This document shows, in pieces, positions 1 through 10,692 of a DNA stretch of 64,000 nt. Source of the DNA: Torymus aiolomorphi (taxonomy: Eukaryota; Arthropoda; Insecta; Hymenoptera; Torymidae); NCBI GenBank assembly GCA_036365515.1, contig CM070876.1, positions 124,430,810 to 124,494,809 of the forward strand. Reading direction: 5' to 3'. The position numbers were made by a program, and so were the translations under genes. The notes beneath the pieces were generated by a model, which was not told where the DNA came from, made no database searches, and saw nothing but the letters and a program-made list of their open reading frames with translations. Position 1 is the first letter of the stretch; each line of letters opens with the position of its first letter.

Positions 1-10
1 TCTGTATACT

Positions 11-100
11 ATTTTTCTGCTCGACGGCGCCGGAAAGCGGCAACTTCGTTTCGTGCAGCAGCTGGGAAGTTGGCGCTTTCCGGCCGGAGGACAGAAAAAT
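11..100. repeat. Short hairpin repeat, arms about 35 bp
   Basis: The two ends are imperfect reverse complements: an arm containing GGCGCCGGAAAGCG is mirrored by CGCTTTCCGGCCGG, with both ends running out into ATTTTTCTG / CAGAAAAAT. The GC-rich stem sits in an AT-rich setting. It looks like a small foldback MITE or the tip of a larger one. I could not identify a target duplication, and the window edge is only 10 bp away. Confidence 0.5.
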
Positions 101-144
101 TTATTTTTCGAATTTTAATTTAATAAAAGGAATCAAAAAATTAT

Positions 145-1138
145 TTTGAGGAAGCTACGTGCCAATGAATTGGCAGCGGTTTTTTAGTTTTAAAAGAAAA
201 AAGTGGCCAGTTTGGACCAATTGTTGAATCTAATTTATTTCGAACTACAAATGTACATGTTGAAGCATCAAAATCTGGAAAACTGACTTCAGGTATTTAT
301 CAATATTTATTCATCGAAAGTAAACTTTTTACGATGACACCCGCACAATATACAACAAGATTAAAAAACCGCTGCCAATTCATTGGCACGTAGCTTCCTC
401 AAAATAAAGTTCCTCAAAGAACACACTCGATTGGTATACAAAATCTACCCCTACAAAGAATTTCAAAGTGATTAAGCCAATTTTACTATAGTTATTGAAC
501 GACAAAAAAAATCACTTTTTTTTATAAATTATTTTTTTTCTCAAAAAATAATGAATAAAAAAACCTAAAAATTTAGTAAGTTATAGTACTTAATGTCCTT
601 TATGATCAAAAAAATATTCATGTTAATATCTTTTTTTTATTTCGAAATATAACCTATTTACAAAAAATTACGTTTTCATCAATAACTTATGACAAAATAT
701 AGCTACCGACCTTTTTTTTTTAAATTGTAGATAATTTTATCCTACATACAGAGAATTCATGATATATAAACAATATTTGTTCTAAATGTTAAAAAAATCG
801 AAAAAAAAAATTTTGAAAATTAAAAAATGGCTATAAAAAAAAAAATTAAATTTTACAAAAATAGAATATTAACCCCAATTGTGGAAGCAAAATCTAAAAA
901 AATGATCACCCTCCCGTTAAAATCGGTCGAATAGATCATGAGATATTAGCGTATACGGACATACATACTCACACACACACACACACACACACACATCCAT
1001 ACGGACATTTTCTAAAAATAGTGTATTTCGATTCCAAATTTGCTAAATTTAGCAAAATTTGTTATTTATAACATTTCTAACACATTATCTCATAAACTTT
1101 TTTTTTACTATCACAAAGCTTCCTCTAGGAGGAAGCAA
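145..1138. repeat. Dispersed repeat ending in a GCTTCCTC palindrome
   Basis: Positions 145-190 and 365-403 are inverted copies of one sequence containing the small palindrome GCCAATGAATTGGC. The right end at about 1115-1138 is the near-palindrome GCTTCCTCTAGGAGGAAGC. The same two end motifs occur in opposite orientation at 48834-49660, so this is a dispersed family with shared ends. The interior is AT-rich with homopolymer runs and a (CA)n tract at about 970-995. No coding potential is visible. It lies immediately upstream of a transposase exon. Confidence 0.5.
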
Positions 1139-1155
1139 AATATAATTCTTTTCAG

Positions 1156-1709
1156 ATCATTTTAAAATTTGGTTACCAAAAATATATTTTCCGGAAGTTG
1201 GTTCTAAAAGTATATTATTATTAGATTCTTGGAGTGAGCATTGCCCTAAAATAGTCGAAGAAGTTACACCTGTTAATAAAGAAGTAAATATAAAAAAAAT
1301 TCCTACAGGAACTACCGGAATAATTCAACCTTTAGACGTATTTGGCTTTCGCATTTGGAAAAATTATATTAGACATTTTCTAGACAAAGTAATTTTAATG
1401 GATTATGATATAGAATTGCATAAACGTAATAATATTATTAAACTGCAATCTCTAGTCCACAACCAATTTTCATCCCCAAGGTATAAAAATCGTATTAAAT
1501 ATTCTTGGTACAAAAGTGGTTACCTTGATGTAAACCCTGGAAAATTTGAGAACCCTGTTGACTTCAGCTTTGGTGATTCTTGTAAAACGCATTGCGAGAT
1601 TGAAAACTGCAATAATATTGCAATAGTTCACTGTGCTTGGTGTAAAAAATCTTTATGCTTTAAACACTTTTTTGAAAACTACCATTATTGTTCATTATAT
1701 AACGAATGA
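1156..1709 (+). pseudogene. DDE-superfamily transposase, C-terminal exon (fragment)
   Basis: The reading frame is open from a pyrimidine-rich CTTTTCAG acceptor at about 1148-1155 to the stop at 1709; the first ATG at 1398 is well inside the conserved part. The protein contains LLLLDSW (Asp codon at 1224) and, about 37 residues later, TGTTGIIQPLDV (Asp codon at 1335) followed by a Trp-Lys pair. This is the layout of the second and third catalytic motifs in pogo/CENP-B-like (DDE_1) transposases. The C-terminus has a Cys/His cluster (CEIENC, HCAWCKK, CFKHF, YHYC) that may bind zinc. The first catalytic Asp and the DNA-binding domain are absent, because upstream sequence is the unrelated repeat at 145-1138. 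AATAAA overlaps the stop codon and could be a polyadenylation signal. The superfamily is fairly sure; the exact family is not. Confidence 0.65.
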
Positions 1710-1874
1710 ATAAAACTAATTGTAAAACTTCATAAAAGTTATTGAAAATTTTTAAAATACTAGTATTTAAAATGTAACGTTCTACATCATTATAATAAAC
1801 ATTTATCAGCTTATTTATTAGTTGATATAGCACTAACAACACCAAAATTTCCATTAGTATTATAAGAATTAATC

Positions 1875-2375
1875 GAATCCATAAAACCCAAATCTATAAA
1901 CCCCAAATATAAATCTCAAACCAACAGTAAGACAAACCCCAAGCCTATAAACCCACAAACATTGAATCCATTCCTAAATCAGTTTTGCATTTCTGAAATT
2001 GGACTTTTATGCAATCGTGGTTTGTAGGTATGGGATATGTGCATGATGGTTTATGAGTTTGGGGTTCTTCGGCTGGTAGTATTGAGATTTATGGATTTCA
2101 GACTTGTGGGTATGTGGATTTATTGGTTTGGGGTTCGTGATATTGTGAGATTGATATTTCTTGATCTGTGCGTTCGGGATTTATGGGTTTGTGGATTTGG
2201 GTTTCGGGGTTTACGGTTTGAGGATTTGTGGGTTTGGGGTTTCTGGGTTTGAGGCTTGTGAGTTTGGAGTTTGTGGGCTTGCGGTTTCTGAGTTTAGGGT
2301 TTGTGGGTTTGTGGTTTCTGGGTTTGTGGGTTTGGGGTTTATGGATTTGTCATTTATGAGATTGGGGTTTGTGGG
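1875..2375. repeat. Degenerate G-rich minisatellite with a strand switch
   Basis: From about 2020 to 2370 the + strand is a run of loosely repeated units such as GGTTTGTGGGTTTGGGG and GGTTTCTGGGTTT. From about 1875 to 1965 the same motif runs on the other strand (AAACCCAAATC, AAACCCCAAATA), separated by a short non-repetitive piece. Open frames across it are by-products of the repeat: residues such as GFGVYGL simply recur. Confidence 0.75.
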
Positions 2376-2379
2376 TGAC

Positions 2380-2980
2380 TTTCAGGGGTGGTTTTCGTTC
2401 CCTAGAAGTGAATATTAGTCGATAAAAAAATACTTATCTCCTACTATTCAATGCTCTATAACATCACAATTTTATCAAAATCGGGGGTTCATTCAATGTA
2501 TTATTTGTCTGTATTGCTTTATAGTACGATTTAGGGGTAGTTCACCCCCATAATAAAAGATTATGCGGAAATACCGAAACATGTCAACTTTCTTTTGTCA
2601 TTGTGTATTAGAAAAACATTTCTTTATATTTTTGTAACAGTTCTGTAAAATTCTAGACGAAAAAAATGCTCAGAAAATGTAGTTTTTCCCCTATTAAATT
2701 TAAGGGTTGCAACCCTTACTATCGAAGCCTATATACTTTTGTTGCGTTTCTTGTGACAATTCTTTTCCATTTTGTTTTATTGAAAAATGTTGAAGAGAAC
2801 TGAAGATATTGAAGAAAATGTGAATTTGAGGGTGACTTTCGGGTGGTTTTCACCCCCTTAGAGTGCATATCCGCCGATAAAAAAATACGTGTCTTTTATT
2901 TTTTGATGTACTATAACATATCTGAGTATTATTGAAATCGGGGGGGACACCTGGAGTACTTTCCTTGTTAGTGCACCTGT
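2380..2980. repeat. Two partial copies of the 8.4-9.0 kb foldback family
   Basis: The blocks at about 2376-2495 and 2828-2975 share GGGTGACTTTC, GGTTTTC followed by CCCCTTAGA, CGATAAAAAAATAC and AAATCGGGGG. The same blocks occur in each arm of the element at 8415-9020. The second block ends in TTCCTTGTTAG, matching that element's terminal TTCCTTGTCAG. Both are incomplete and lack the opposing arm. The stretch between them (2500-2820) holds AAGGGTTGCAACCCTT, also found in the larger element. Confidence 0.55.
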
Positions 2981-3937
2981 AATTAAGTTGGCTCTTTAGA
3001 ACTTCAAATTGTACCTTTTCGTGTTCCCGCAAGAAAGATTAAGTGTTAAGTACTGGTGTTGCAAGTGATGGTAAAGGTGAAACCATGTTTACATAAAGTT
3101 TTTATCAATAAATAGCAAATTACTAGTACTCATGGTGCAAAGTCTGGTAGTATGTTACAGAAATTATAGAAAAAGAAATGTTGCCAAATGTTGGAATTGT
3201 AAAATACTATTTTTTTTCAGTACCAATAAGGTTTAATTGACATAGTATATCTTTATAAGTATATGATTCGCAATATTCAGTCAAATATTTGAGAAACTTA
3301 CGTCTGTAAGTTTAGAGAATGATTGAATTACGTAATTATATATGTATTTTAAGAAATAGTGCATGAATTTGTTTAGCATACGCACTTGGTACTTATATAA
3401 AATAACGAAAAAATACAAAATCTTAGCATAAAAGAAATTCGATTGATAAAGTAAGAAATCAAAAGATGAAAGAGAAATATAACGAAAAAATATTATATGT
3501 ATTATATGATACTCCGAATAATTTAATATATAAATAGTTCATACAAATCATATGAACATTTAGAAAATATTGATTTACTATGCTTGATAAATTAGTAATT
3601 ATATAGTTGAATGATTCAATATTGTGGTTATAACCTTGCATGACTTAATTTATTATGCATGAGAAATTCTTAAATTAGTAATTATATAGTTCAATAAATA
3701 GTGCATGAATGTTTGTATGTTTACTTGTTACTAATATCAAATAACAAAAATTATAAAATGAAAAAGTGAAAATGATATAAGTACAATGAAAATCATACAA
3801 CTGTTTGCAAAATAACTGCTGATCTTGAAAGTAAAAAGTTAAATACATTTTATAATAAAATATTATAATTAACACATTCAGAGTTCAAGTTTATGGTATG
3901 CATAAGAACACATCTGCATTTCCAGAATATACCTACT
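2981..3937. other. AT-rich intergenic stretch, nothing assignable
   Basis: About 0.95 kb of very AT-rich sequence with short imperfect duplications: TTAGTAATTATATAGTT occurs at about 3592 and 3674, and GTGCATGAAT at about 3360 and 3700. I see no coding, RNA or transposon signature. Confidence 0.5.
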
Positions 3938-5482
3938 TGTTTGGGAATTCAACTAATTTGAATTCCCGCGGTTAATCTCAGCTCGGCTCGACTCACTGTG
4001 CAGCCACGGAGCGGCAGCACCTCGCGGTGTCTCGGCGAAACAGCTGAGACGCTACACTGTCAAAGGAGGTATATGCGCGATATCTCGGTCTTTTTCGCTC
4101 CTCACATGCAAATGTGAGATAGGTGTTAATTTGAGTCGCGAAGTGAAAAACTCAAGACCGAGAAGAAGGAAGTCGTTCATGGACTCTCTCTCTCTGCTAT
4201 CGAATCAGCACGAGGCGAGGAAGAAGACGGAAGTGCTCATTCATTCTGTCATAGTCAGAACGGCGTGCTTGCCACGAGGCAACATGGCCGAAGCACACGG
4301 CATTCTCACTCCACTCTGGTCAAACTCTCTCTCTCTAAAACGGTCGGCCTCGTGGAGAACATCAGTGTGCACGTTCGGCAACTCTCACACGGAACTTCTC
4401 ACACGGCGGTGACGCCCATGCGGCATCTCCTCGTGTAGCAGTGCTGCTCGCCCGGCGTCTCATCACATGGCATTTCTCACCGGCTCACTACATCTAGTTG
4501 GCCACGAGGCAGCCGCGGCACCTGCTGCTTTCTCAACTATGGTTTTCATCTGGCTGCCCTCCTCGGCTGCTCCCATCCTCGCACTCATCTCAACGGCTTC
4601 CTCACGTGATCATCTCAACTTACGGCTTTTCTCAACTGCACATCATCGTAGCGGAGTCACCATCACAGGAACAACTCATCAGCGTAGACTATTAATATAA
4701 TAGCTACGTATGAGAAGTGACTCTCAACGAAAGGTATACTCGCAGTAATTTAGAGCTACTCAAACGGCATCTTCTCAACGGCGCTCGATGCTTCGAGCAC
4801 ACCACGAGGCAGAAGCTCACGCAACCTATACTGCATGTTGGCGGCTGTTATCAGCGAGAAAACCTAACTGAAATTCTCAACTGGAATTTTCTCATCTGGC
4901 GCAACTCACCTGCTGCTGCATCATCGGATTCTCTCAAGCATTCCGGATGAATACAATCACTGTAAACCCAGGTAACCACTCACACATGCGGCCATTTTAT
5001 ACAAAAGTGCGCTGCTACACGGAAGCTTAACCAAGCTGTATAGCGGGAATTACTCAGCCACGATTAGATCAATAATATCTAATCGTGGCATCTCATTGAA
5101 AACTCAACCACCATAAAATCAATAATACTTTATTGTGGTGCTTATTGTATGGTTATAACTCTCATCAGTGATTGGCAACGTGTCTCAGCAAACTCACCCA
5201 CACTCACAGAGTAAAACTCAAACTCTCAAATTGTAACACTCACACACTCAAGGAATAATATTGTAACAGTTATACACACATTTTATATCGACTTTAATTA
5301 ATTCTTAGAACCAACTTTTCAATCAATTTTAAATGTTTCTTCATGTAATTATGTAATAGTAATTTATATTTTATAGTTATTGTGAATATATTATAGTTTT
5401 AATTTACCAAAGTGTTTTGGCTCAATTTATTCTGTAAACACCCACAGCATGTCCTCATTATAAATTATGGCATTCTCAAACA
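3938..5482 (-). mobile_element. Probable solo LTR (TG...CA, 5-bp TSD), copy 1
   Basis: The element starts TGTTTGGGAAT and ends ATTCTCAAACA, so the termini are inverted repeats beginning TG and ending CA. It is flanked by CTACT at 3933-3937 and 5483-5487. Termini plus a 5-bp duplication are typical of an LTR left after recombination of a retrotransposon. A second copy in opposite orientation lies at 29967-31119. Orientation is set by the TATAAAA motif in that copy. The interior is rich in recurring CTCA tetramers and has two hairpins near 5057-5140. Open frames here (e.g. 4131-4412) are not conserved in the other copy. A non-autonomous DNA transposon with 11-bp TIRs is the alternative reading. 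Confidence 0.7.
5057..5140 (-). other. Two conserved hairpins in the solo LTR
   Basis: Hairpin one (5057-5089) has arms CCACGATTAGAT and ATCTAATCGTGG around a 7-nt loop. Hairpin two (5108-5140) has arms CCACCATAAA and TTTATTGTGG (one mispair). Both are present at 30320-30400 in the other copy, where the stem sequences differ but still pair. They could be structured RNA in the transcribed LTR or protein-binding palindromes. Confidence 0.6.
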
Positions 5483-5487
5483 CTACT

Positions 5488-8014
5488 TTACTTCTGTTGT
5501 ATTATGAAGTAAAAATTAAGTAATTTAAAAGAAAATTAACAATTTTTGTTAGTTAACAAGTCTATAAAATATTGAAATAAATATATTGAAAATGCAACTC
5601 AAGATACCACCTGATGTCTTTTCGTACATTCTATCATAAAGATGTGCGCCACGAATGTGAAATTATATATTTGCAGTTGGTATGTATGCTGGGAACAGAT
5701 AATTCTTTTATCACCCCTCAAAAGGGTGGAAAAAATAATTATGAAAATAATAAAGGTATATTTGAAGAACAATACTAAAATCAATAATCAAAAATTGATA
5801 TATCCAAGTGCCACTTGACAGTTTTGCCTGTTACATTTTAATAATACATGGTAAATAAGAAGTAGGAGAAGCAGGGGCACCACTGGCACCCTAACTTTAA
5901 TTTAAGATTATATTGAAAATTGATGGATTTTATTATGAAAATTGTAATAAATAGACAAGACCATGGGAAAACTTATCTAATTCATAAAATATTATATTGA
6001 GTGATATTTTTTAACATAATATTGAAAAGTAAACCGCTCGAAACTGTTCTGTGAACACATTAGTGGATCCTAGGTGGCATACGAGTGAGGCACAGGGTTG
6101 CAGGTTCTGATTAATAATAATTATAATTCAAACTACTTTATTCTAAATTATTACCGCTCATACTAATGAATTCAAGTAAATATAATAAAAGCGAAACTCC
6201 GTATTAACCCATTGCAGACTTGCTCCAGTTTGCAGGTTAGTGAGGTTTTAGGCTGGCACTCCAAAGTGCAGAGCTACCGCCGATAGCAGAGTTTCTGTGT
6301 TACCCTTGCCCGATTCGGAGTACTGGATGTGCCCCAATTATAACGGTTTTTAAAATCAGTAGTTTATATTTTAAATTATTTATCGAGAATCACAAAAAAT
6401 ATGCTTGAAAGTTTAAAACTCAAGCTTCAATTAATTAATAAATAATGATTAATTAATTGAAATAATTAATTTTTAATCTGATATGTATTCTCGTTTTGAT
6501 TATTTCAATATTAGATTTTGTATTTTAATACAACTCTTATACTTCGATGCCACTATTAAATTTGCAAAAAATTTGATAATTTTTATTATTTTCATTTTTT
6601 AATTATTATTATTATAATTATATTATTTATATGCATTCTTTGGGGCTTTTACGCCTCTTGGTGGCGCTATAGAAAACCATAGGGGTCCTATTCAGTATAC
6701 AGCGCTGCCGCCATCTATGGTAAATTTATATAAGTTGGCTATATCTGTTTTACCACGTGAGTCTTGTTACTCAATTTGTTCAGTTCCACATGGCCTTATT
6801 GAGCTAAAATATCGCGACCATACAAAAACAGCAAGTTTCCGGTATTCTTTCAGCGCATATCATGCACGGAATCGACTCTTGCATGCAGTACAGCAATAGT
6901 AGATTTTTGATAATGTGGAGTAATAGGCATTTTAAATTACATTATTATTACTTACATTATCTTCGAAGGCTAATTGAAAATGTAAACTTCGGAAGCTGAA
7001 TACCCTTAGCAGGGTAAATAATGCGCATTTTCTTCCACAATGTCATCCGAACTCCGGAACTAGTTTAATTACATTCGATTATAAAATCGTGATATTTACA
7101 CCGCATATTTGTCGGGGTTAGGCATGTTCTGCGCTGCTAAGAAATTAATTTTATTATATTTAATATGAATCTTAAGTAAGTTTTTCAATGAAGTTAATGT
7201 ATACCTCTCGATTACATGTAATTCATCAAGAACTATTTACAAAAGAATGTTAGAAATATTTTAATTCTAATTTATAGAATAGCGTGTTTGAAGAATAAGA
7301 AAAAAGAATAAGAAAAAAGAAAATAATTATAGTTAAAAGGTTTTTGTCCCGAAGTGAGTTTAAGACACCAGTATGAAGCACAATCTGTCGGCACGTTTGC
7401 CTTTGAAGTACTTAGTATCTCTGCACGGCGTATAAATATGGCTATTTACACTGGAGAAATTCGCTCGACCAGGTATGGTGCACGTTTGCAAAAAAGCTCC
7501 TGCATCGTCGTGCACATAGCATGTATCGTGCTTTGACTTGTGTACATGGACCAACGAAGTGCATGACCGATGTCTCACGAAGCAGGAAAGCATCTATCTC
7601 AATATGCGCAATTACCATGCAGCTCATTTACGTGAGTCTGCCGACGATAACAAATCTTAAACAGCGCGACTGCAGCAGCCGACGTCGGTGATGATCGTGA
7701 CGCTCATGTCGCACTTTGCGTCACAGTTCCCATCATGGCGCCCTTACAGAATGCACTTTAGTTGGTCAGTTTCAATCTTGATTTATTTAAAAACTAGCCA
7801 ATTATAAAAAATTCTGTATTGTAATAAAATTTTAAATTTTACGAACTATCTGTTCCGGGTGTTAGACTACTTGTAAATCACCGTGTATATCCGATCGCGT
7901 AACTTATCTAACAATGAAAAACATTCTTATTGTTGATTTATAATTATAACAGTGATTTTGAATGTTACTATTATTATTTTTATTATCAGTATAATTGCTT
8001 TTATTGTTTTATTG
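5488..8014. other. Long stretch without a recognisable gene
   Basis: About 2.5 kb, AT-rich at 5488-6650 and 6900-7330, with more GC-balanced patches at 6640-6720 and 7340-7780. The short open frames (about 60-77 codons) show no family motif and overlap on both strands at 7354-7627, as expected by chance in GC-richer sequence. I see no repeats shared with the rest of the window. Confidence 0.4.
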
Positions 8015-8021
8015 TTATTAG

Positions 8022-8196
8022 GATTAACGCCAACAGAGATATGTTTCATAGATTACTTCTCAGTTCGGATCCGTACATATCAGAAACCAGTTACGATGTT
8101 GAAAAGAAGCACAGACCTGTAGATGAAGAGATATTGCTCCTACTTATACTGTCGCAAAGTACAAAGAAGAATGCGGATAATGAAAATTTAATTTAG
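8022..8196 (+). CDS. Possible 3'-terminal exon, hypothetical protein
   Basis: A pyrimidine-rich tract ending TTGTTATTAG at 8021 is followed by an open frame to a TAG stop at 8194-8196. The segment includes NRDMFHRLLL, SDPYISET and an acidic tail. An AATAAA lies about 35 bp after the stop (near 8233), so acceptor, stop and polyadenylation signal are spaced like a last exon. The frame also stays open upstream to 7930, but there it is Tyr/Phe-rich and looks non-coding. I do not recognise the protein. It could equally be a transposon remnant, and no upstream exon can be assigned. Confidence 0.25.
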
Positions 8197-8414
8197 TTTG
8201 AAAATACCTTTAGCAGCGATGAGGAGTTATAAATAAAATAGAGAAAAAATAACATTTTTAATTATTTATTTTATTTAAATTTTTTGCATGTTTCACAATT
8301 CATTTATTTAACATTAAGTTGTTGTTAATGTTCTATTTCTGAAAAAATATTGTATCATAAATTATTTGATCATCCATTTCGTGATATCTTCCAAAAATTT
8401 CGGATTACTCATTC

Positions 8415-9020
8415 TCACAAGGAAGGGTATCGAACCCGAACTCACCGATTTAAAAAATTTTGATATATGTTGTAGATCATGAAAAAATATGAGAGACGTG
8501 TTTTTTCTTATCTGCGGAAAAACATATTTAGGGGGTGAAAACCACCCCTAAAGATAACCCCCAAAAACGGTTTTTTAAATATATCTCGGCTTCTACTGCG
8601 TATTTCAGAGTAAAACAAAATAGAAATTACTTCTTATAAAAAAACAAAGATAACTGAAGCAATTTTGACCCTAAGGGTTGCAACCCTTATTTTTTATTTT
8701 CAATATACATATGATCAAAAAATTAGCTTTTTGAAAATAAAAAATAAGGGTGGCAATCCTTAGGGTCAAAATTGCTTCAGTTATCTTTGTTTTTTTATAA
8801 GAAGTAATTTCTATTTTGTTTTACTCTGAAATACACAGTAGAAGCTGAGATATATTTAAAAAACCGTTTTTGGGGGTTATCTTTAGGGGTGGTTTTCACC
8901 CCCTAAATATGTTTTTTCCGCAGATAAGAAAAAACACGTGTCTCATATTTTTTCATGATCTACAACGTATATCGAAATTTCTGAAATCGGTGAGTTCGGG
9001 TTCGATACCCTTCCTTGTCA
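8415..9020. mobile_element. 606-bp foldback (palindromic) element
   Basis: Two arms of about 290 bp are near-perfect inverted copies around a loop at about 8703-8735. The ends are ACAAGGAAGGGTATCG and CGATACCCTTCCTTGT. Each arm carries the GGGGGTGAAAACCACCCC block and a small internal palindrome. No protein-coding capacity and no clear target duplication. Partial copies lie at 2380-2980. This is the structure of a MITE or foldback element. Confidence 0.8.
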
Positions 9021-9059
9021 GTATAACTTATAATTTATCGAGTTAAATGTAATAATTTT

Positions 9060-9343
9060 CTTTCTCTCTCTCTCTCCCTCTCTCTGCGTGGGTGTTTGTG
9101 TGTGTGCGCGCGCGTGTATATATGTGTGTTAGATTTGATGTACCGACTGGATTGAACGCCACTCATAAGTGAAAAATTTTGTTCTGCACCCTGGCTTGAC
9201 ATATTTTATGGGTGATTCTCACCCGCGTGTGAAACGCTATCTCATTCTATAGGTCAAAAGCTTCCATTTCCAATGTGAATCACTTCGATCCATTCTAAAT
9301 TCGCTTAGAGCGGGGCCGTGATCGCTAAAAATGATTTTGGGAC

Positions 9344-9406
<63 letters not shown>
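9060..9406. repeat. Microsatellites (CT)n, (GT)n and (TA)n
   Basis: A pyrimidine (CT)n run at about 9062-9085 passes into (GT)n/(GC)n to about 9128. Ordinary sequence follows, then a (TA)n run of about 60 bp at 9345-9404 ending in (CA)n. No gene is visible in between. Confidence 0.85.
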
Positions 9407-9413
<7 letters not shown>

Positions 9414-9427
9414 TTTGTTTTATCAGA

Positions 9428-9629
9428 TTTATGGAGCCCTTTTATACACATGAGCATATTTATGGAGCCCGTTTTCTTTTATGGAGCCCGGGTCCCATAA
9501 AATATTCTTATACGGCGTTTATGGAGCCCGATCTAGAGTTTCTATACCCAGAGAGGGATTATTTCTTTAGTCACTTGTATACGGGAACTCTGGGCGTAGG
9601 TACTAATATACAGGGATGGGCTCCATAAA
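9428..9629. repeat. Clustered 12-bp motif TTTATGGAGCCC
   Basis: Four exact direct copies at 9428, 9459, 9478 and 9518 and one inverted copy (GGGCTCCATAAA) at 9618-9629. The first and last copies face each other, as in a short element with terminal inverted repeats and internal subterminal copies. The inverted copy is followed by GGGGTTAAGGG, so a TTAA-type insertion site is possible but not shown on the left side. Confidence 0.6.
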
Positions 9630-9639
9630 GGGGTTAAGG

Positions 9640-9667
9640 GATAATTATATATATATATATATATATA

Positions 9668-9713
<46 letters not shown>

Positions 9714-9930
9714 ACTATATTATATAGTTGTAAGCTCAATTAAGATGCTAACCCTCCGCGTCCCTCCGCGTCCCTCCGCGTCCCTCCGCATTATCGCTCC
9801 GCATTGAAAACTGCAAAATGAAAACTATCCCCCCGCGATCCTCTGCATCCCTCAGCATCGTACCTCTGCGTTGTCCCTCCGCAAAATGAAAACTATTCCC
9901 CCGCGTTCCTCCGTGTCCTTTTGCGTCCCT
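9640..9930 (-). repeat. (TA)n tract joined to GGGACGCGGA minisatellite, copy 1
   Basis: After a (TA)n run to about 9710 comes a non-repetitive head (TATATAGTTGTAAGCT... at about 9718-9748). Then follow tandem 10-bp units reading CCCTCCGCGT on the + strand, decaying to variants by about 9930. The same head and minisatellite occur in opposite orientation at 19395-19625, so this is one dispersed repeat with a defined end. Confidence 0.75.
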
Positions 9931-9933
9931 GTG

Positions 9934-10395
9934 ACTTAAAGTGGTTCCCTGGGTAAGAGAGAGACGGACAGCTTTGCGCGAGAGAGATAGAGAGTGCACG
10001 CTGGCCCGCTGAGCGTACATAACCCTCAAAACATATCAAGTCTGCGAAAGCGATATTTTTAAGACGCTCTATTTTAATAACGAAACGATGAATCTACTTC
10101 ATTCGTGCGCGAAAACATTCCTTATTATATATTCTATGTGTACATAAAATTCCAAGTCTGACTTGAATCTCGTTGCTTAGATATTGTTTTAAACAGATAC
10201 ATAACGCAACAGTTTCGATATATATAGATATATCTCCCATGTAATCCGTGTAACTTTATACAGCAATTACTCAGAAGCCAAACGATAAAATGCTCTGAAA
10301 TTTGAATATGACATTCGTTATGTTTTTATTGACCTACGTGTGTAATTCGAAGTATGTGTTCAATCAACTCTGATCTCCAGGGAACCACCTTAAAT
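9934..10395. repeat. Possible element with 17-bp inverted ends
   Basis: TTAAAGTGGTTCCCTGG near 9937 is mirrored by CCAGGGAACCACCTTAA near 10378. The 440-bp interior includes a GA-rich patch near 9955-9995 but no coding frame. No target duplication was seen. Confidence 0.45.
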
Positions 10396-10539
10396 AAAAC
10401 TTGATTGACTAAGTACGAAAAAAAGCATTGTATTTTTTCATATTATTAGAAGGGGGATTTTTTTTAACGAAGTCTTCGTCATAACGGGCGAATAAAAAGC
10501 CTGTATCTGTTGATTAATTTTACTTTTATTTTTGCTTAA

Positions 10540-10688
10540 CCCTTAGAAGGCCGGGATGACGCCTTGAGGCGTCATGGTCTGACTCACCAACATCCGACCT
10601 TGGTTTGGTTCTAACTTGGGGACCTCAGATCACTTTTCAGTACAAATTATGAGCTTTTAAAATTTTTGAAATCCCGGCCCTCTAAGGG
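10540..10688. mobile_element. piggyBac-type MITE, 149 bp
   Basis: TTAA at 10536-10539 and 10689-10692 flank ends CCCTTAGAAGGCCGGGAT and ATCCCGGCCCTCTAAGGG, which are inverted repeats with one difference. TTAA duplication plus CCC...GGG termini is the piggyBac signature. Just inside the left end is a perfect hairpin TGACGCC-TTGA-GGCGTCA at about 10558-10575. The element has no coding capacity and would depend on a transposase elsewhere. Confidence 0.85.
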
Positions 10689-10692
10689 TTAA

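Noticed and set aside
2037..2418. Two Gly/Phe/Val-rich frames
   Set aside because: They come from the GGTTTGTGGG-type minisatellite.
4131..4950. Frames of 65-93 codons in the first solo LTR
   Set aside because: Not conserved in the second copy at 29967-31119; composition follows the CTCA-rich repeat.
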